Below, piece by piece: positions 1 through 11,027 of a stretch of 64,000 bases of DNA. Source of the DNA: Sipunculus nudus (taxonomy: Eukaryota; Annelida; Sipuncula; Golfingiida; Sipunculidae); NCBI GenBank assembly GCA_026874595.1, contig CM049307.1, positions 33,458,862 through 33,522,861 of the forward strand, read 5' to 3'. Both the position numbers and the translations under genes were made by a program. The notes under the pieces are model-generated. The model saw only the letters and a program-made list of their open reading frames with translations, was not told the origin of the DNA and made no database searches. Position 1 is the stretch's first letter. Every line of letters begins with the position of its first letter.

Positions 1-242
1 CCTTTGACCTTAACCAGCTGCATGCCTGCCTACTGTCAGATACTTGACACTTACTTCTCATACTTAAATGAAGGGATTTGAAATAACATGTATATCCTTT
101 ATAGTTACTACAGGTGACAAGTGTGCCATGTTAATCACACGAGAGAAAGAAATAAGGGCCTTGCATATGCCTATTTATTTGGCTCTGCATTAAAATATCT
201 GAAAATTAATTAGTCCAGAAGATCAATACAGTGCACACTTAT
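1..242. other. Unique intronic sequence left of the minisatellite
   Basis: No open frame, repeat or RNA gene is recognisable here. If the exon at 2424 belongs to a gene running rightward, this stretch is part of the intron upstream of it. Confidence 0.4.
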
Positions 243-1310
243 CCATGCGTGACAACACTGTGTAGAATAAGTCCAGACAGACAACCAGAGATTGTACTTA
301 CCCATGTATAATAGCCTGTAGATGAAGTCCTGACAGACCACTAGAGATTGTACTTACCTATGTATAATGTTCTGGGGATGAAGTCCTAACAGACCTCTAA
401 AGATTGTGCTTACCCATGTATAATGCTCTGTGGATGAAGCTCTGACAAGACCACTAGAGATTGTACTTACCCATGTATAATGCTCTGTGAATGAAGTCCT
501 GATGAGACCACCAGAGATTTTGCTTATTCATGTAAAATTAACTATGGATGAAGTCCGAACAGAGCACTAGAGATTGTACTTACCTATGTACACTGCTCTG
601 TGGATGAAGTCCTGACATTCCATTGGAGATATTACTCACCCATGTGTGATGCTCTGTGGATGAAGACCTGATAGACCACTACAGATTGTTCTTACTCATG
701 TAAAATGCTCTGTGGATGAAGTCCTGACAGACCAGTAGAGATTGTACTTACCCATGCATAATGCTCTGTGGATGAGGTCTTGACATGCCACTAGAGATTG
801 TACTTACCCATGCATAATGCTCTGTTGATGAAGTCCTGACAGACCACTAGAGATTGTACTAACCCATGCATAATGCGCTATGGATGAAGTCCTGACAGAC
901 CACTAGAGATTGTACTTACCCATGCATAATGCTCTGTGGATGAGGTCCTGACATGCCACTAGAGATTGTACTTACCCATGCATAATGCTCTGTGGATGAG
1001 GTCCTGACATGCCACTAGAGATTGTACTTACCCATGCATAATGCTCTGTGGATGAAGTCCTGACAGACCACTAGAGATTGCACTAACCAATGCATAATGC
1101 GCTATGGATGAAGTCCTGACAGACCACTAGAGATTGTACTTACCCATGCAAAATGCTCTGATGAGGTCCTGACATGCCACAAGAGATTGTATTTACCCTT
1201 GTATAATGCTCTGTGGATAAAGTCCTTACAGGCCACTACAGATTGTACTTGACAATGTTTAATGCTCTGTAGATGTAGTCCTGACAGACCACTAGAGATG
1301 ACCATACATA
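243..1310. repeat. 56-bp minisatellite, about 19 copies
   Basis: A head-to-tail array whose monomer runs from GCTCTGTGGATGAAGTCC through GACAGACCACTAGAG and ATTGTACTTACCCATG. Adjacent copies of the ATTG landmark (291 and 347) are exactly 56 bp apart. The copies at about 720-1140 are the most alike, and both edges are degenerate, as expected for an array renewed from its centre. A minus-strand frame crosses the right edge at 1102-1305, but it only reads repeat sequence and is not considered a gene. The array lies in the intron left of the first visible exon. Confidence 0.93.
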
Positions 1311-2423
1311 TGTTTAATTGCTCTTACAGGGCACTGGAGATGTGCTTGATTGTCATGCTCTTGTAATCACTGTTTTAATCAACCTTTAGATTATTAAAGT
1401 TCATACAATCATGAATCTCTCTTCTCTCTAAAATATACAACAGTGCATCCAAACAGGAATCCTTTATATACTAATATGTGAACCCCCCCCCCCCCCCCCA
1501 AACTGCCTGTGTTTTTTATGACAGTCAGACCTAGCCAGAATCTTAATGATATCTTAAGAGGCCACTAAATCCCAATGGACAGTCTTCAAGGAAACTAGAT
1601 AAAACTGCATTTTCTTATCATAATAAGATTAAATGATATTTTTTATTATGAGTTTCCTAATTGTTTTGAGAACACAACACAACTTTATGGATCATGAGAG
1701 AAATGACATCAAAAGACTATATAAGAAAAATTAACATCTTGGTCCCAGGGGGAAAATGTATGATCATGACTAATGCTTCATGGTAACAACTCACTCAGTT
1801 TGGTTATTTTTTATTTATGGAGGCCAGACAGAAATGAGATGTACCAAAACAAGACAGACAGTGATGACATTGATGAAAATGGCTCAGACATAATAAATGA
1901 CACAAATGAAGAAAGTAGAACATTAGCAAATCTCATATATCACCACAGACATGTCATTTCTGATCATGACTTTTCTTTTTTATAGGTACTGGAAGTTCAT
2001 TTAGCTTTACTAAAATTGTTATGTTATCCCTTCTTTGCTCATTACTTTCATTTTATGTATTTACAGGATCATTTTTGTTTGAGTTACAGAAATTTGATTA
2101 TTTTATTGAATATATTTTTTTATAATTTGAAGAACAAGTTTAATATATGAAGCTGTTAAATTATAATTCAATTCATTATAATTGCTAAATTATTTGGTCA
2201 GAATGTAATGTCTTAATTTTTGTAATTCATCTGCTAGGTAAACCTGAGATAAAGTGAGGCAGAATGTCCAGCAAAACCATAAAGTCTGATAAAAGCATTA
2301 ATTCATTCATTTTCACTCTAGAATTAAGTGATGATCTTGAACAATAAAGATATATGAAGTTAATGTGGAAATTTAAAATTGATCACATAAACTTGTCTGC
2401 AAATAGGTTAATGCTTTTTTCAG
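1311..2423. other. Intron preceding the first visible exon
   Basis: AT-rich sequence with a run of 17 C at 1483-1499 and, at its right end, a pyrimidine tract and CAG acceptor directly before 2424. A plus-strand frame at 1773-1985 encodes a short acidic peptide with several Asp/Asn/Glu residues. It has no PG-rich motif and is not recognised, so it is not called as an exon. No upstream exon ending in the phase needed to join 2424 was seen. Confidence 0.5.
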
Positions 2424-2583
2424 AGGTTCTCACCAAATAAAATCTTTACACCATCCCCTGGCACCTACAATGATCCACGAACCGCTCTAGATAGCCTGAA
2501 GAAGATCACAGGCCTCAAGCGCAGCCCATTCGGCCAGACATCAGTGAGGTTTCAGCCAAAACATCATATCACTAAAACACCAG
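2424..2583 (+). CDS. STPG2: Internal exon of an STPG-family (sperm-tail PG-rich repeat) protein, STPG2-like
   Basis: This 160-nt exon is bounded by a T-rich tract plus CAG on the left and a GTCAGT donor on the right. It is open in one frame and ends one base into a codon. Its 53 residues start RFSPNKIFTPSPGTYNDP, giving a PGTY core at residues 12-15. They continue with a basic helix-like stretch and RSPFGQTSVRF, the F-G-x-x-x-x-R-F pattern that follows PG repeats in SHIPPO/STPG proteins. The final g pairs with the gt opening the exon at 17599 to make Gly, giving KTPGPGSYNV across the junction. Members of this family are axonemal or sperm-flagellum proteins. STPG2 is preferred from the order of repeats in the three exons. 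STPG1 and other SHIPPO-repeat proteins are alternatives, and the symbol is a homology guess. A second AG two bases into the exon is an alternative acceptor that would break the phase. Confidence 0.75.
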
Positions 2584-4309
2584 GTCAGTCAGTCATTCTT
2601 TTCTATTTGGGAGAAAATTTAAACAACCTAAAAAAACTAATAGCTGGTTGGTTTTTACACTCATTTAGATGCTTGCGAAGTTAAAGTTAAGTGGCTTCAG
2701 ATATTCTGATCAAGTTTATGACAGTACTTTGTGTTCATCTTCAGTTTATTTTTGGATTGTAGCACCTCCCAGTTTCTAAGTTCTCCTTCTTGCCTACAGC
2801 CTCTTCTTTGATCCTCTAAATTAATATTTCTATTTTGTTGTCTTTCTATCAGATAGTTGAGCTGTATTGTCCCATTGAGTCCCTGATACACCAGAGTTTA
2901 CCTAGTCAGACAACTTGCTTAAAGCATAGTAGAATGCATCTGATAGCTTTGGAACTTGACTAATCAAATGCATCACACTACAGTAATGCCCCTCCTCCCG
3001 AACGAGATCATCATCCATAATTTAAATAATATCATTATCAGGACACAGTCTCTCTGACATCCAGATATTTTCCCAACATTAACAAAAATATGTTGTCATT
3101 TCATTTTGAGGTCAGAACCCTCCAATTCATGCAGAGACAGATGGACTTGTTGACCTGTGGATTGATCAGTTGATACATGTCATCAGTGAAAGTTCAGCAG
3201 ACATTTTTTATCATACTTTGTTTTCCTTTTGTGGAATGTTTGCTTCAAATTATTATTTCATAAAAATGTTCAGATTGATATCATTTCTGTGAACAAGAGT
3301 AAATTAGTACAGTGTGATGTTTTATTGCATTTGAGCAAATACAGCATAGTTTGACTTTGACAATGTGTTCATGAATTCTTTAGTTAGGACTCAAATAATG
3401 AACTGCCATCTTGTCCTTTTTAGTGGTTGTTTGTGGACTTCAGGTCACGTTACACAACATATTTATGATGCTGTATTTATAGGCTTAGTATCCCCTTTCA
3501 AAACAGCAGATCTTAGAGGAGTGTAAACAGAGCTGAGTATCCCGCATTATTATGTAAGATTTACAACTAACTCAGACAGATATTCTCACTGAAGGTACAC
3601 TGGTTTCTTGACCTCCTTGTACTTATCAGGATTACCTAAGTCACAGTTTATTCTGATCCCACACCTGGTGCTCGCCACCACTTACCAGGCCCATTAAGGC
3701 TCCCACAGCCACTAACTATTATGTGGACTGCTCTTATATTCAGATTAGATACATGTGGGTACACCAGGCATGGAAACACTTGGTACAGAGGGGGAGGGGT
3801 TAGCATGAGGTGATGAAAGCATCCTAGTTTTCTCCAATTACCTAACTTATAAAATGATTTTGTGCATCAGTTGACTTTTAATTTTAAATATTTAAAAAAT
3901 ATAAAATTTGAAATTCTATATTTTATAATATATTTGCTGATAGGCAAAAAAAAACCCACTAGATTTTGCATTAAACTTGATAAAGACAGGTTCGATGATT
4001 GTTGGATACATAGAGGGGTGATTCTCCATATCTGATATTAACAACAGAGGTTTACAGGCTCACTAAAGCGCACTCAAAATGAGAACCTAGAACTCCCTCA
4101 TATATCTTGGTTCTAGCTAGTCAAACATATTGCAGTTTTTTTTTTTTTTTAGTTCTAAAGATCCCATTAACATAAAGCAGATCCTCTCATTATGAACTGT
4201 GGAAAATTTGTAAAGGTACTATAATAGCTTATAAAGATATTGTCCATAATTTAAATGTAAACTGTGTCAGAATTTATCAGAAATCTAAAATAAATATGAA
4301 CAGGAAAGG

Positions 4310-4475
4310 GTGTACAGTTGCCTACTACCAGTATCCAGTCACTCTCAATGGAGAGGACTTACCCATGTAGTAAAGACCTGTGCCAGGGGTCTTAGCATGG
4401 AGACCAGCCAGATGGGACTTGAACCCACAATCATGCAGTAATAAGTCTGCAACATTGACACAGACACATTTCATG
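4310..4475 (-). repeat. Candidate tRNA-derived SINE fragment
   Basis: On the minus strand, 4415-4425 reads GGTTCAAGTCC, a full match to the pol III B box. The flanks can pair as a T-arm (GTGGG with CCCAT, one wobble). The A box that should lie further right on the plus strand is weak, so this is not a functional tRNA gene. A degraded SINE head is the likeliest reading. A chance B box remains possible. Confidence 0.35.
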
Positions 4476-5408
4476 CCAAGTAGTTTGTTTCATCTGTGTT
4501 TGTATGCTTCTTTGTTTACATAACACTGCTGCAGTAGTTTTTGCATTATGTATCTACCTGGAGGGGTGGATCATGGACATTTGGAAGATCCTGTCACATT
4601 TTGGTGTGGATGCCCAGATAAAGGGGCAGATCCAGTAGGAATTGGGTTGCCTTGGCAAAGGTATGCGCTCTAATGAGTGCCATTCTGGTTCTGGTTAGGA
4701 TTATATATCCAGAACATCTGTGCACTGGCTGAACGGCAGGTTACTAATGAATAATACACCAGGTTTTAAGTAAATCATGAACTAAAGTGAGTAAAGAGTG
4801 GCAACTCTTTAAACTACATCATGCCATAACTCACCATTACAATTCACTTATTCATTTGCTTTATTGTTAGTGTATGCACAGATGATGCACAAAATGTCAA
4901 AAACAATTTGTCACTGAAAACTTACCACCTTTGAAGTGATGCATTTACATTCAAATTGATTAAGACAAATCAGATTGAGGTGTCATACGTAGCAGTAGAT
5001 TAATGGTTTAGACATACACATGCCAGGTATCTGGTAATTTTCTTGTTGTCTAAGTCTGTATGACTTTGTTTAATTGGGTGATTTATCTTATGTCCACTCA
5101 GCTCATCTAACCACAGTTCTCTTCACATTTGACCACAGGCTTGACCAGGAATGTTGACCCAGGAACTGCCATGGTGCTATCAGTGTTATCAGCACAAACA
5201 CATTTACACATGAGATATACCTTGACTGTGAGGGGTGTATATGTGGTCTGTGTGTTTGTTTGGGTTACCCTGGGGCAGGGTATGTCTAAATGGACAAGTG
5301 CTGACCCCTCTCTAGAGTAGCCAGTCCTTTCCTAGTGCTCATTAACAGATGTTTGGGTAGGTTGATTATAAGGGTTACATCATTTGCCCTCCAGCTAAAT
5401 CCATCTAT

Positions 5409-5512
5409 CTGCCACCCTTTGTCAGTATGTGATGAACTGGCTATCAAGACCTGCCACCCCTCATCAGTATGATTGTGGACTGACCTTGTCTGCCACCCCT
5501 TTGTATAGTGTT
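5409..5512. repeat. Short degenerate tandem repeat, about 40-bp unit
   Basis: The block CTGCCACCC followed by CATCAGTATG or a variant occurs three times, with starts near 5411, 5453 and 5492 (spacing 42 and 39). The copies are diverged. Short frames on both strands here are by-products of the repeat. Confidence 0.5.
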
Positions 5513-7457
5513 TCACTCGTCTCTTTCCTGAGACTACCAGTTCTAAAAGTCACTACTTTCTTATTGCATGGTTCTGTTTCAGACACTCCATCAATTATGC
5601 CCAAAGTTAAACATATATTTAAGCTTTTATTGTGAATGAAAAGTTGTGAGGAGTAGAGTTTCTTGGGTTTGTAGCCTCTGGTCTTATCTTAATATCCTTT
5701 GCTTCATATAAAAAATCTCCATTTCTGGTCTTAATTATGGCAAACCAAATGATATGCTGAAAAGCAACTGCTTTCATTTTGCTTAATTCACTAGCTATGA
5801 GCAAAGTGGTATCATGCTGAGGGTGCTAGATTTGTATTAATGCAAGGTCGTGGGTTAATTTGCACCCTTTCATTGACAGTCCTCTATGCAAAGACCTCTC
5901 ATCATCCAACAAGGATGTGCTCTCTTCATCCAGGACTCCAGGTCAAGCAAACATATTCCAAATCTCTTTATATTATCATGTAACATAATTGGTTATGAAA
6001 AAATATTAAATTAGGTATTACATAAAATGAGCCCAATTCCTGGAGGAATTACATTTTTTCTATAAATTTTTCCACTAAAAACATGAGGTTGTGTGATTTG
6101 TTCACACAAAATCTTTAGTCTGGGATCTGGATGAAATCCTCTATTTACACAACAAATGCATGTGAATAGGTTTACTTAACCTCCAGGGGTGAATTGGAAC
6201 TGGTCATGGTTAGAAGGCAAATGTAGAACCAATTACCATCAAGTGTCTGTGACTGCTTGGGTTGTGTATTCCCCAGAGGGCTGAAAAAAGTTATAAGAAT
6301 GAACAGGCCTGAAAGACCTGGAAGACAGTCTGTGAAGTCAAAAGAGACTAACAATGTCAGTGATATCAGACTATAAACCAAACCTTCACCTTAACCTCGT
6401 TCTAGTTTCATTCTGTTGGCTCAAAGTGTCATCATTAGCATCATCCAGAAATAAATGCTGATTTAAAATGGTCTCAACATGAGCTGATGAGAAGATGTAG
6501 TCAAACAAACAGTTGAACCACTAAGGACAACCCTGATCCTTCCACTGTCATGTTTCTTCATCAATGGTTAACAACCACCAGTCCAAACAACATTGACAGA
6601 AAAAAATGAAAAACTGACAATGCCATGGTATGTGATAAAAACAAAGTACATTGAGACACCACAAATGAATCATTAGCAAAACTTCTGAAACCTATTTGTT
6701 TGTAAATCACTTATATTTATGATTTTGTCCTGTAGGCAGAGCCCTGTACTTTTAATATTCCGTGGTTTCACTATCGTATTTGGCCTGAGTCCTACTTCAT
6801 CCACTTCCGAGAATATTCGTCCTGGCTCTCAGGTAGCATTAAGATCTAGGTATTACACTTCCCAGTGTTGTTTTATAAAGGTTAGATCTGAAGTGCAGAA
6901 ATGGCTAATGAAACAGTGAAGTTTTATTTCCTACTTGACTGGTTGTGGGTAGAGTGGAGTGTCTTTGTTCAGGTTGGTTCCCTTGTTCAGGTTAGGTAAC
7001 CCCAGCCTGTGTCATCAATGATGCTTGGTATCTACATGTTTAATGACCCTGCGCTGCTGATACAGCTGAGTCTCTGAGTGTATTACCAGCAGGTACATCA
7101 TTATAAACATGCAGGTAACTCATCTAATTTACATGTGTCATCTTGTTTTGGGTGTCACATGGCATGGCTATAGTACTTAAATCTGACTGTTTCCCTGCCA
7201 CCAGACACTGGGTACACACATATTTTAAATATCTTTCTAAGATTGCAGAATTGTTGAATAAGCCTAAATTGACTAAATCTTCAATCTGATGTATCTGTTA
7301 TTCCAGGCCAGGCTAGCAGTAATGGATCAACTAATGGCAACTCTTACATTTCACCATGACAATTCCAGAAAATGAGTCATTTATCCACACTCACTGGTAT
7401 AAGCAAACTATAACCTGTAAATACTGAGGGGGCATTGGGGGAAGTCACAATCTTTTT

Positions 7458-9552
7458 TAGCGAACCTGTGAGCTAATGCGATGGCGCAGCGTTGTCCGTC
7501 CGCCATCCAGGGCTGGCTTTCCGCTGTCCATGGCTGTAAGTGGGAAACCCTCGGAGCTAGCAGCTCCAAATTACATGTAAGAATTTGTCACATGTGAAAC
7601 TTGGTGCCCTGGAGCTTATTATTGGGTATCTGCATTAATTTAGATTTTATAGAGAAAAAGCTTAATAACCTTTAAAAATCTTCTTCTCTGAAACTGTCCA
7701 GCCAGATTGTCCAATATTTCACAGAAATGATCCCTGGAACAATCTCTCTCAAGTTTGTTCGAATGGTTCCAGTTTGGAGATTTTTTGCCGAGTTACAGGA
7801 GGTTGAACTTAGTCATCTGTCCAAAAAAGCACACTAAAATTAAAATCTCAGAAACGGCTAGAGCTATAATCACCAAATTTTATACCAATGTTTTTCACAT
7901 ATGTCATATCTGATTTTGAGGTATTGGTGGCACCACCTACATTGATGTGTTTTTTACAAGCCAAAGTGTAATTTCAAACTCTTCAGATTATACACTGATT
8001 TATGATGAAACTGTTAAGCTGATTGGTTTAAACTTTACAAGAATTATTCTATGGTAGGGTTCTGCCAGTTTTATAAGAATAGATTTGGTAAATACAGTTT
8101 TAAAAAAGCATTGTAGCCAATTGAAAAAGGCTTTCTGTAATTGAAAACAGATTTGACAATAAACTGAGTTTCAGCAGCCAAGTCAAGAGGTCACTCAGTA
8201 CAAACAGGTGGGGTCCAGACATCACCATGGCAATTGGCCTGGCTGGGGGGGGGGGGTGTCTAGACGTCTGGACACAATGTTTAGATGCAGAATTCCCAGA
8301 TTATTGGAACTATATCTTTCAACTGTTTGAAAAAACTTGGTTTGCATTTTAAGCGAATTGGGTTTATTATCAGGTCACATGTGAACTGCTGCACTCTCAT
8401 TTTTTGTTGACCTCTGACCTTTCCTTGCTGCCTAGCGTCCATTTGTGTGTCTCATATCTCAGCAGTGGTTTGACTTATCCACCTGAAATTTTGCAGGTTT
8501 ACACATCCTGGACAGGTTTCTCGATTTTATGACAGGTGGCGCCACCTACATTCATGTTTACTCTGCAGACATCCAAGCTCTTATCTCGGGAAATGTTTGA
8601 CCGATTGGGCCAAAATTTTGCATGTGTATAGATCTCACATAGCTCTTCATCATAGGCAAAACTGGTGGCGCCACCTGCAACCACTTATGCACAGCGTTCA
8701 TCTGTTCATCTGCCTTGGGATAAAATCACTCATATCTCAGCAGTGGTTTGACTTATCTACCTGAAATTTTGCAGGTTTATACATCCTGGACAGGTTATTT
8801 GATTTTATGACAGGTGGTGCGACCTACATTTACGTTTACTCTGCAGACATCCAAGCTCATATCTCGGGAACCATTTTACCGATTGGGCCAAAATTTTGCA
8901 TGTGTATAGATCTCACATAGCTCTTCATCATAGACAAAACTGGTGGCGCCACATGCAACCATAAATGCACAGCACCCATCTGTTCATCTGCCTTGGGATA
9001 AAATCACTCTTATCTCTGCAGTGGTTTGACTTATCCACCTGAAATTTTGCAGTATTATACATCCTGGACAGCTCTCTTGATTTTATGACAGGTGGCGCTA
9101 CCTACATTCAGGTTTTACTCTGCAGACATTCACGCTCATATCTCTGGAACTGTTTGACCGATTGGGCCAAAATTTTGCATGTGTATAGATCTCACATAGC
9201 TCTTCATCATAGGCATGACAGGTGGCACCACCTACATTCACGTTTAAGCTGCAGACATCGATGCTAATATACATTACACCTCACTCTATTCCCCTTGCCA
9301 CTTAATCCATGCCTCACTTCACCTGTCCCACTCTGATTTCTGCGGATACACATAGTCGCTTGTCGACTACCCATATTCTAGTTTTAAAATTTCCTAGTCT
9401 GAAACTTGCAGGTCCGAAATGTCCATTTTGCTGAAATCATAATGACTAAGGTAGATATGCAGGACTTAAAGGATCAATATTAAATTTTAAAATAAACCTC
9501 CATTCACACTCCCAAACTTTGCACAGGTTCGCATTAGGCCTGTAGGCCTTGT
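7458..9552 (+). mobile_element. Composite rolling-circle-like element G1 with an embedded family-B 3' end
   Basis: The 5' end carries GCGAACCTGTG (7460-7470), matched by its exact inverse CACAGGTTCGC (9522-9532). Directly after comes the hairpin AGGCCTGTAGGCCT (9536-9549) and a CTTGT end next to T's. Behind the 5' end is a GTCCGTCCG tract. The middle holds about three tandem units of roughly 279 bp with the box GGTGGCGCCACC, for example at 8535-8546 and 8664-8675. At 9342-9382 a different family's end is buried inside: GCGGATACA, hairpin AGTCGCTTGTCGACT (9354-9368), then CTAGT (9378-9382). The layout fits a non-autonomous Helentron/HINE-type element, a class known to carry minisatellites in bivalves. 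It has no coding capacity; a 61-residue minus-strand frame at 8499-8684 is repeat translation. A run of 12 G lies at 8245-8256. Confidence 0.72.
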
Positions 9553-10195
9553 TTTGTAATTTATCAGATATTAGTTGCCATTTCTGGTTGTTCAGCATCA
9601 AACTTAATTTAACACTTCTATCTTGATGATTATTCAGTAAAAATATTAAATCCAAATATATCAATAAGCATCTTTCAATATAGATTAGTATGCAACAAAT
9701 ATAATGTGCAAGCTTAGGGATTTTTGAAATTGTCATTTTTTAATAAAAATCAGCATAAGTTTTTTGCATATGATTGCCAGTAATATCCAGCCATTCTTGC
9801 ATAAAATGATAGCATTAGATTAAATTATAATTTTGAAAATGACAAGTAGGCATGTGCAGCATGGGCAAGCAAAACATGGTTAGCCACTTCATTAAGCTAG
9901 ATAAGCAACTGGCCTGAGCCCAGTTGTTCACTACTAGGTTTGAAAACATTATGTTATGGTAAAAATTGTCTTTTAGGGTAATCAGGAAAAGTCAACCCAC
10001 TGCAAATAACTTGGTGCGGTTACTTTTTATATCATCTGAAATGTGGAAAATGATATGTGTTGGATCTCTCTAATTCTGAGTTATGGAAAAGAGCATGGAT
10101 GTATAGGACTATTTCCTCCCTAACATGTGAAACAGTGATAGATGTGATAGTTTTCTTTTAACTTTCAGTAATGAGAGTGAATCAAGAAGGATTTT
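9553..10195. other. Unique intronic spacer between G1 and C1
   Basis: AT-rich sequence. A minus-strand frame of 96 codons at 9446-9736 overlaps the G1 edge. It has no recognisable domain or splice context and is not called. Nothing else stands out. Confidence 0.45.
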
Positions 10196-11027
10196 ATTAG
10201 GGCCCCGCTTGAAAAGCAGTGCCCTATAGTGAACACCATGTCAGTCTGTCCATCCTTACATCTGTTCATCAGTGACTCTTTCTTTGCTGGTGATATCTCA
10301 ACAAGAACATGCTTGATCTTTCTCAAATATAATGGGATAATTGATACCAATGAGGGCTCCAGACCTATAAAATTACAATAGTTAATTTTCTTTTGCACCT
10401 GATATCTCAACAAGAACATGCTGGATCTTTCTTATGTGCAGGGATGATTGGTGCCTATGAGGACTTCATCCGTTTTGAATTACATACCTATTGGAATTCC
10501 AATATGGCCACCAGAGCACAATCAGTGTTTTTTCTTTCATGCCTGATATCTCAACAAGAACATGCTTGATTTTTATCATTTTCACAGGGATCATTGGTGC
10601 CTATGAGGACTCAAAACTCTTTCAAATAACAGGTCTGTTGGAATTCCAATATGGCTGACAGAGCACAATCATGATTTTCAAGTGCACCCCATATCTCAAC
10701 AAGAACATGCTAGATCTTTCTCATATTTACAGGGGTGATTGGACTGGTGCTTATGACGACTCCATCCCTATTGAATTACAGACTCAAAATCAAATATGGG
10801 TGCCAGAGTACAATCAGTGATTTTGTATTGCACACATTTTTTCAGACATATCTTCATTAATATGATTTGATATTAATGTACAATTTTTGTTACCTCATGC
10901 ATATTGATAAAAACCTGTTTCTGTTTGTCATATTTTTAAGCTATAAACTAAACTTTTTGCCCATATGTGAACTAGTCCAGCACTACAAGAAACATGGGGC
11001 CCTCTGAAGACCTTTGTCCAATCTAGT
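10196..11027 (+). mobile_element. Rolling-circle-like element C1 with about 144-bp tandem units
   Basis: The element begins at AGGGCCCCGC (10199-10208). It ends with GGGGCCCTC, a degenerate hairpin and CTAGT (11023-11027). A CTGTCCATCC-type tract follows the 5' end. The middle repeats a module containing GATATCTCAACAAGAACATG, with copies near 10302, 10410, 10554 and 10698; the last two intervals are 144 bp. The better-preserved end of C2 confirms the boundary. The element encodes nothing. Its structure matches the other families in the window although its sequence differs. Confidence 0.68.

Larger units (their letters stand above)
2584..7457. other. First complete intron, left part
   Basis: Starts with the GTCAGT donor. 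Apart from a tRNA-like SINE candidate (about 4310-4475) and a short degenerate tandem repeat (5409-5512), it is single-copy AT-rich DNA with a T15 run at 4136-4150. The open frames here are short, lack splice context and resemble no family I know. No exon is called. Confidence 0.6.

Noticed and set aside
243-1310. GATGA and GAAG strings in the 56-bp repeat, suggestive of a hammerhead ribozyme array
   Set aside because: The CUGAUGA...GAAA core with matching stems is not present; only isolated fragments resemble it.
1773-1985. 70-codon plus-strand frame with an acidic peptide
   Set aside because: No recognised domain and no PG-rich motif. The stop TAG overlaps the only nearby donor-like site, so it cannot be a clean exon in that frame.
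5800-5935. tRNA-like stretch with GAGCAAAGTGGTATC and GTGGGTTAATTTGC
   Set aside because: The B-box-like part misses key positions (TTCRA is replaced by TTAAT), so evidence for a SINE is too weak.
8499-9267. Frames of 60-61 codons with protein-like composition in G1, with similar ones in G2
   Set aside because: They read through tandem modules, occur on both strands at equivalent module positions, and carry no conserved domain.
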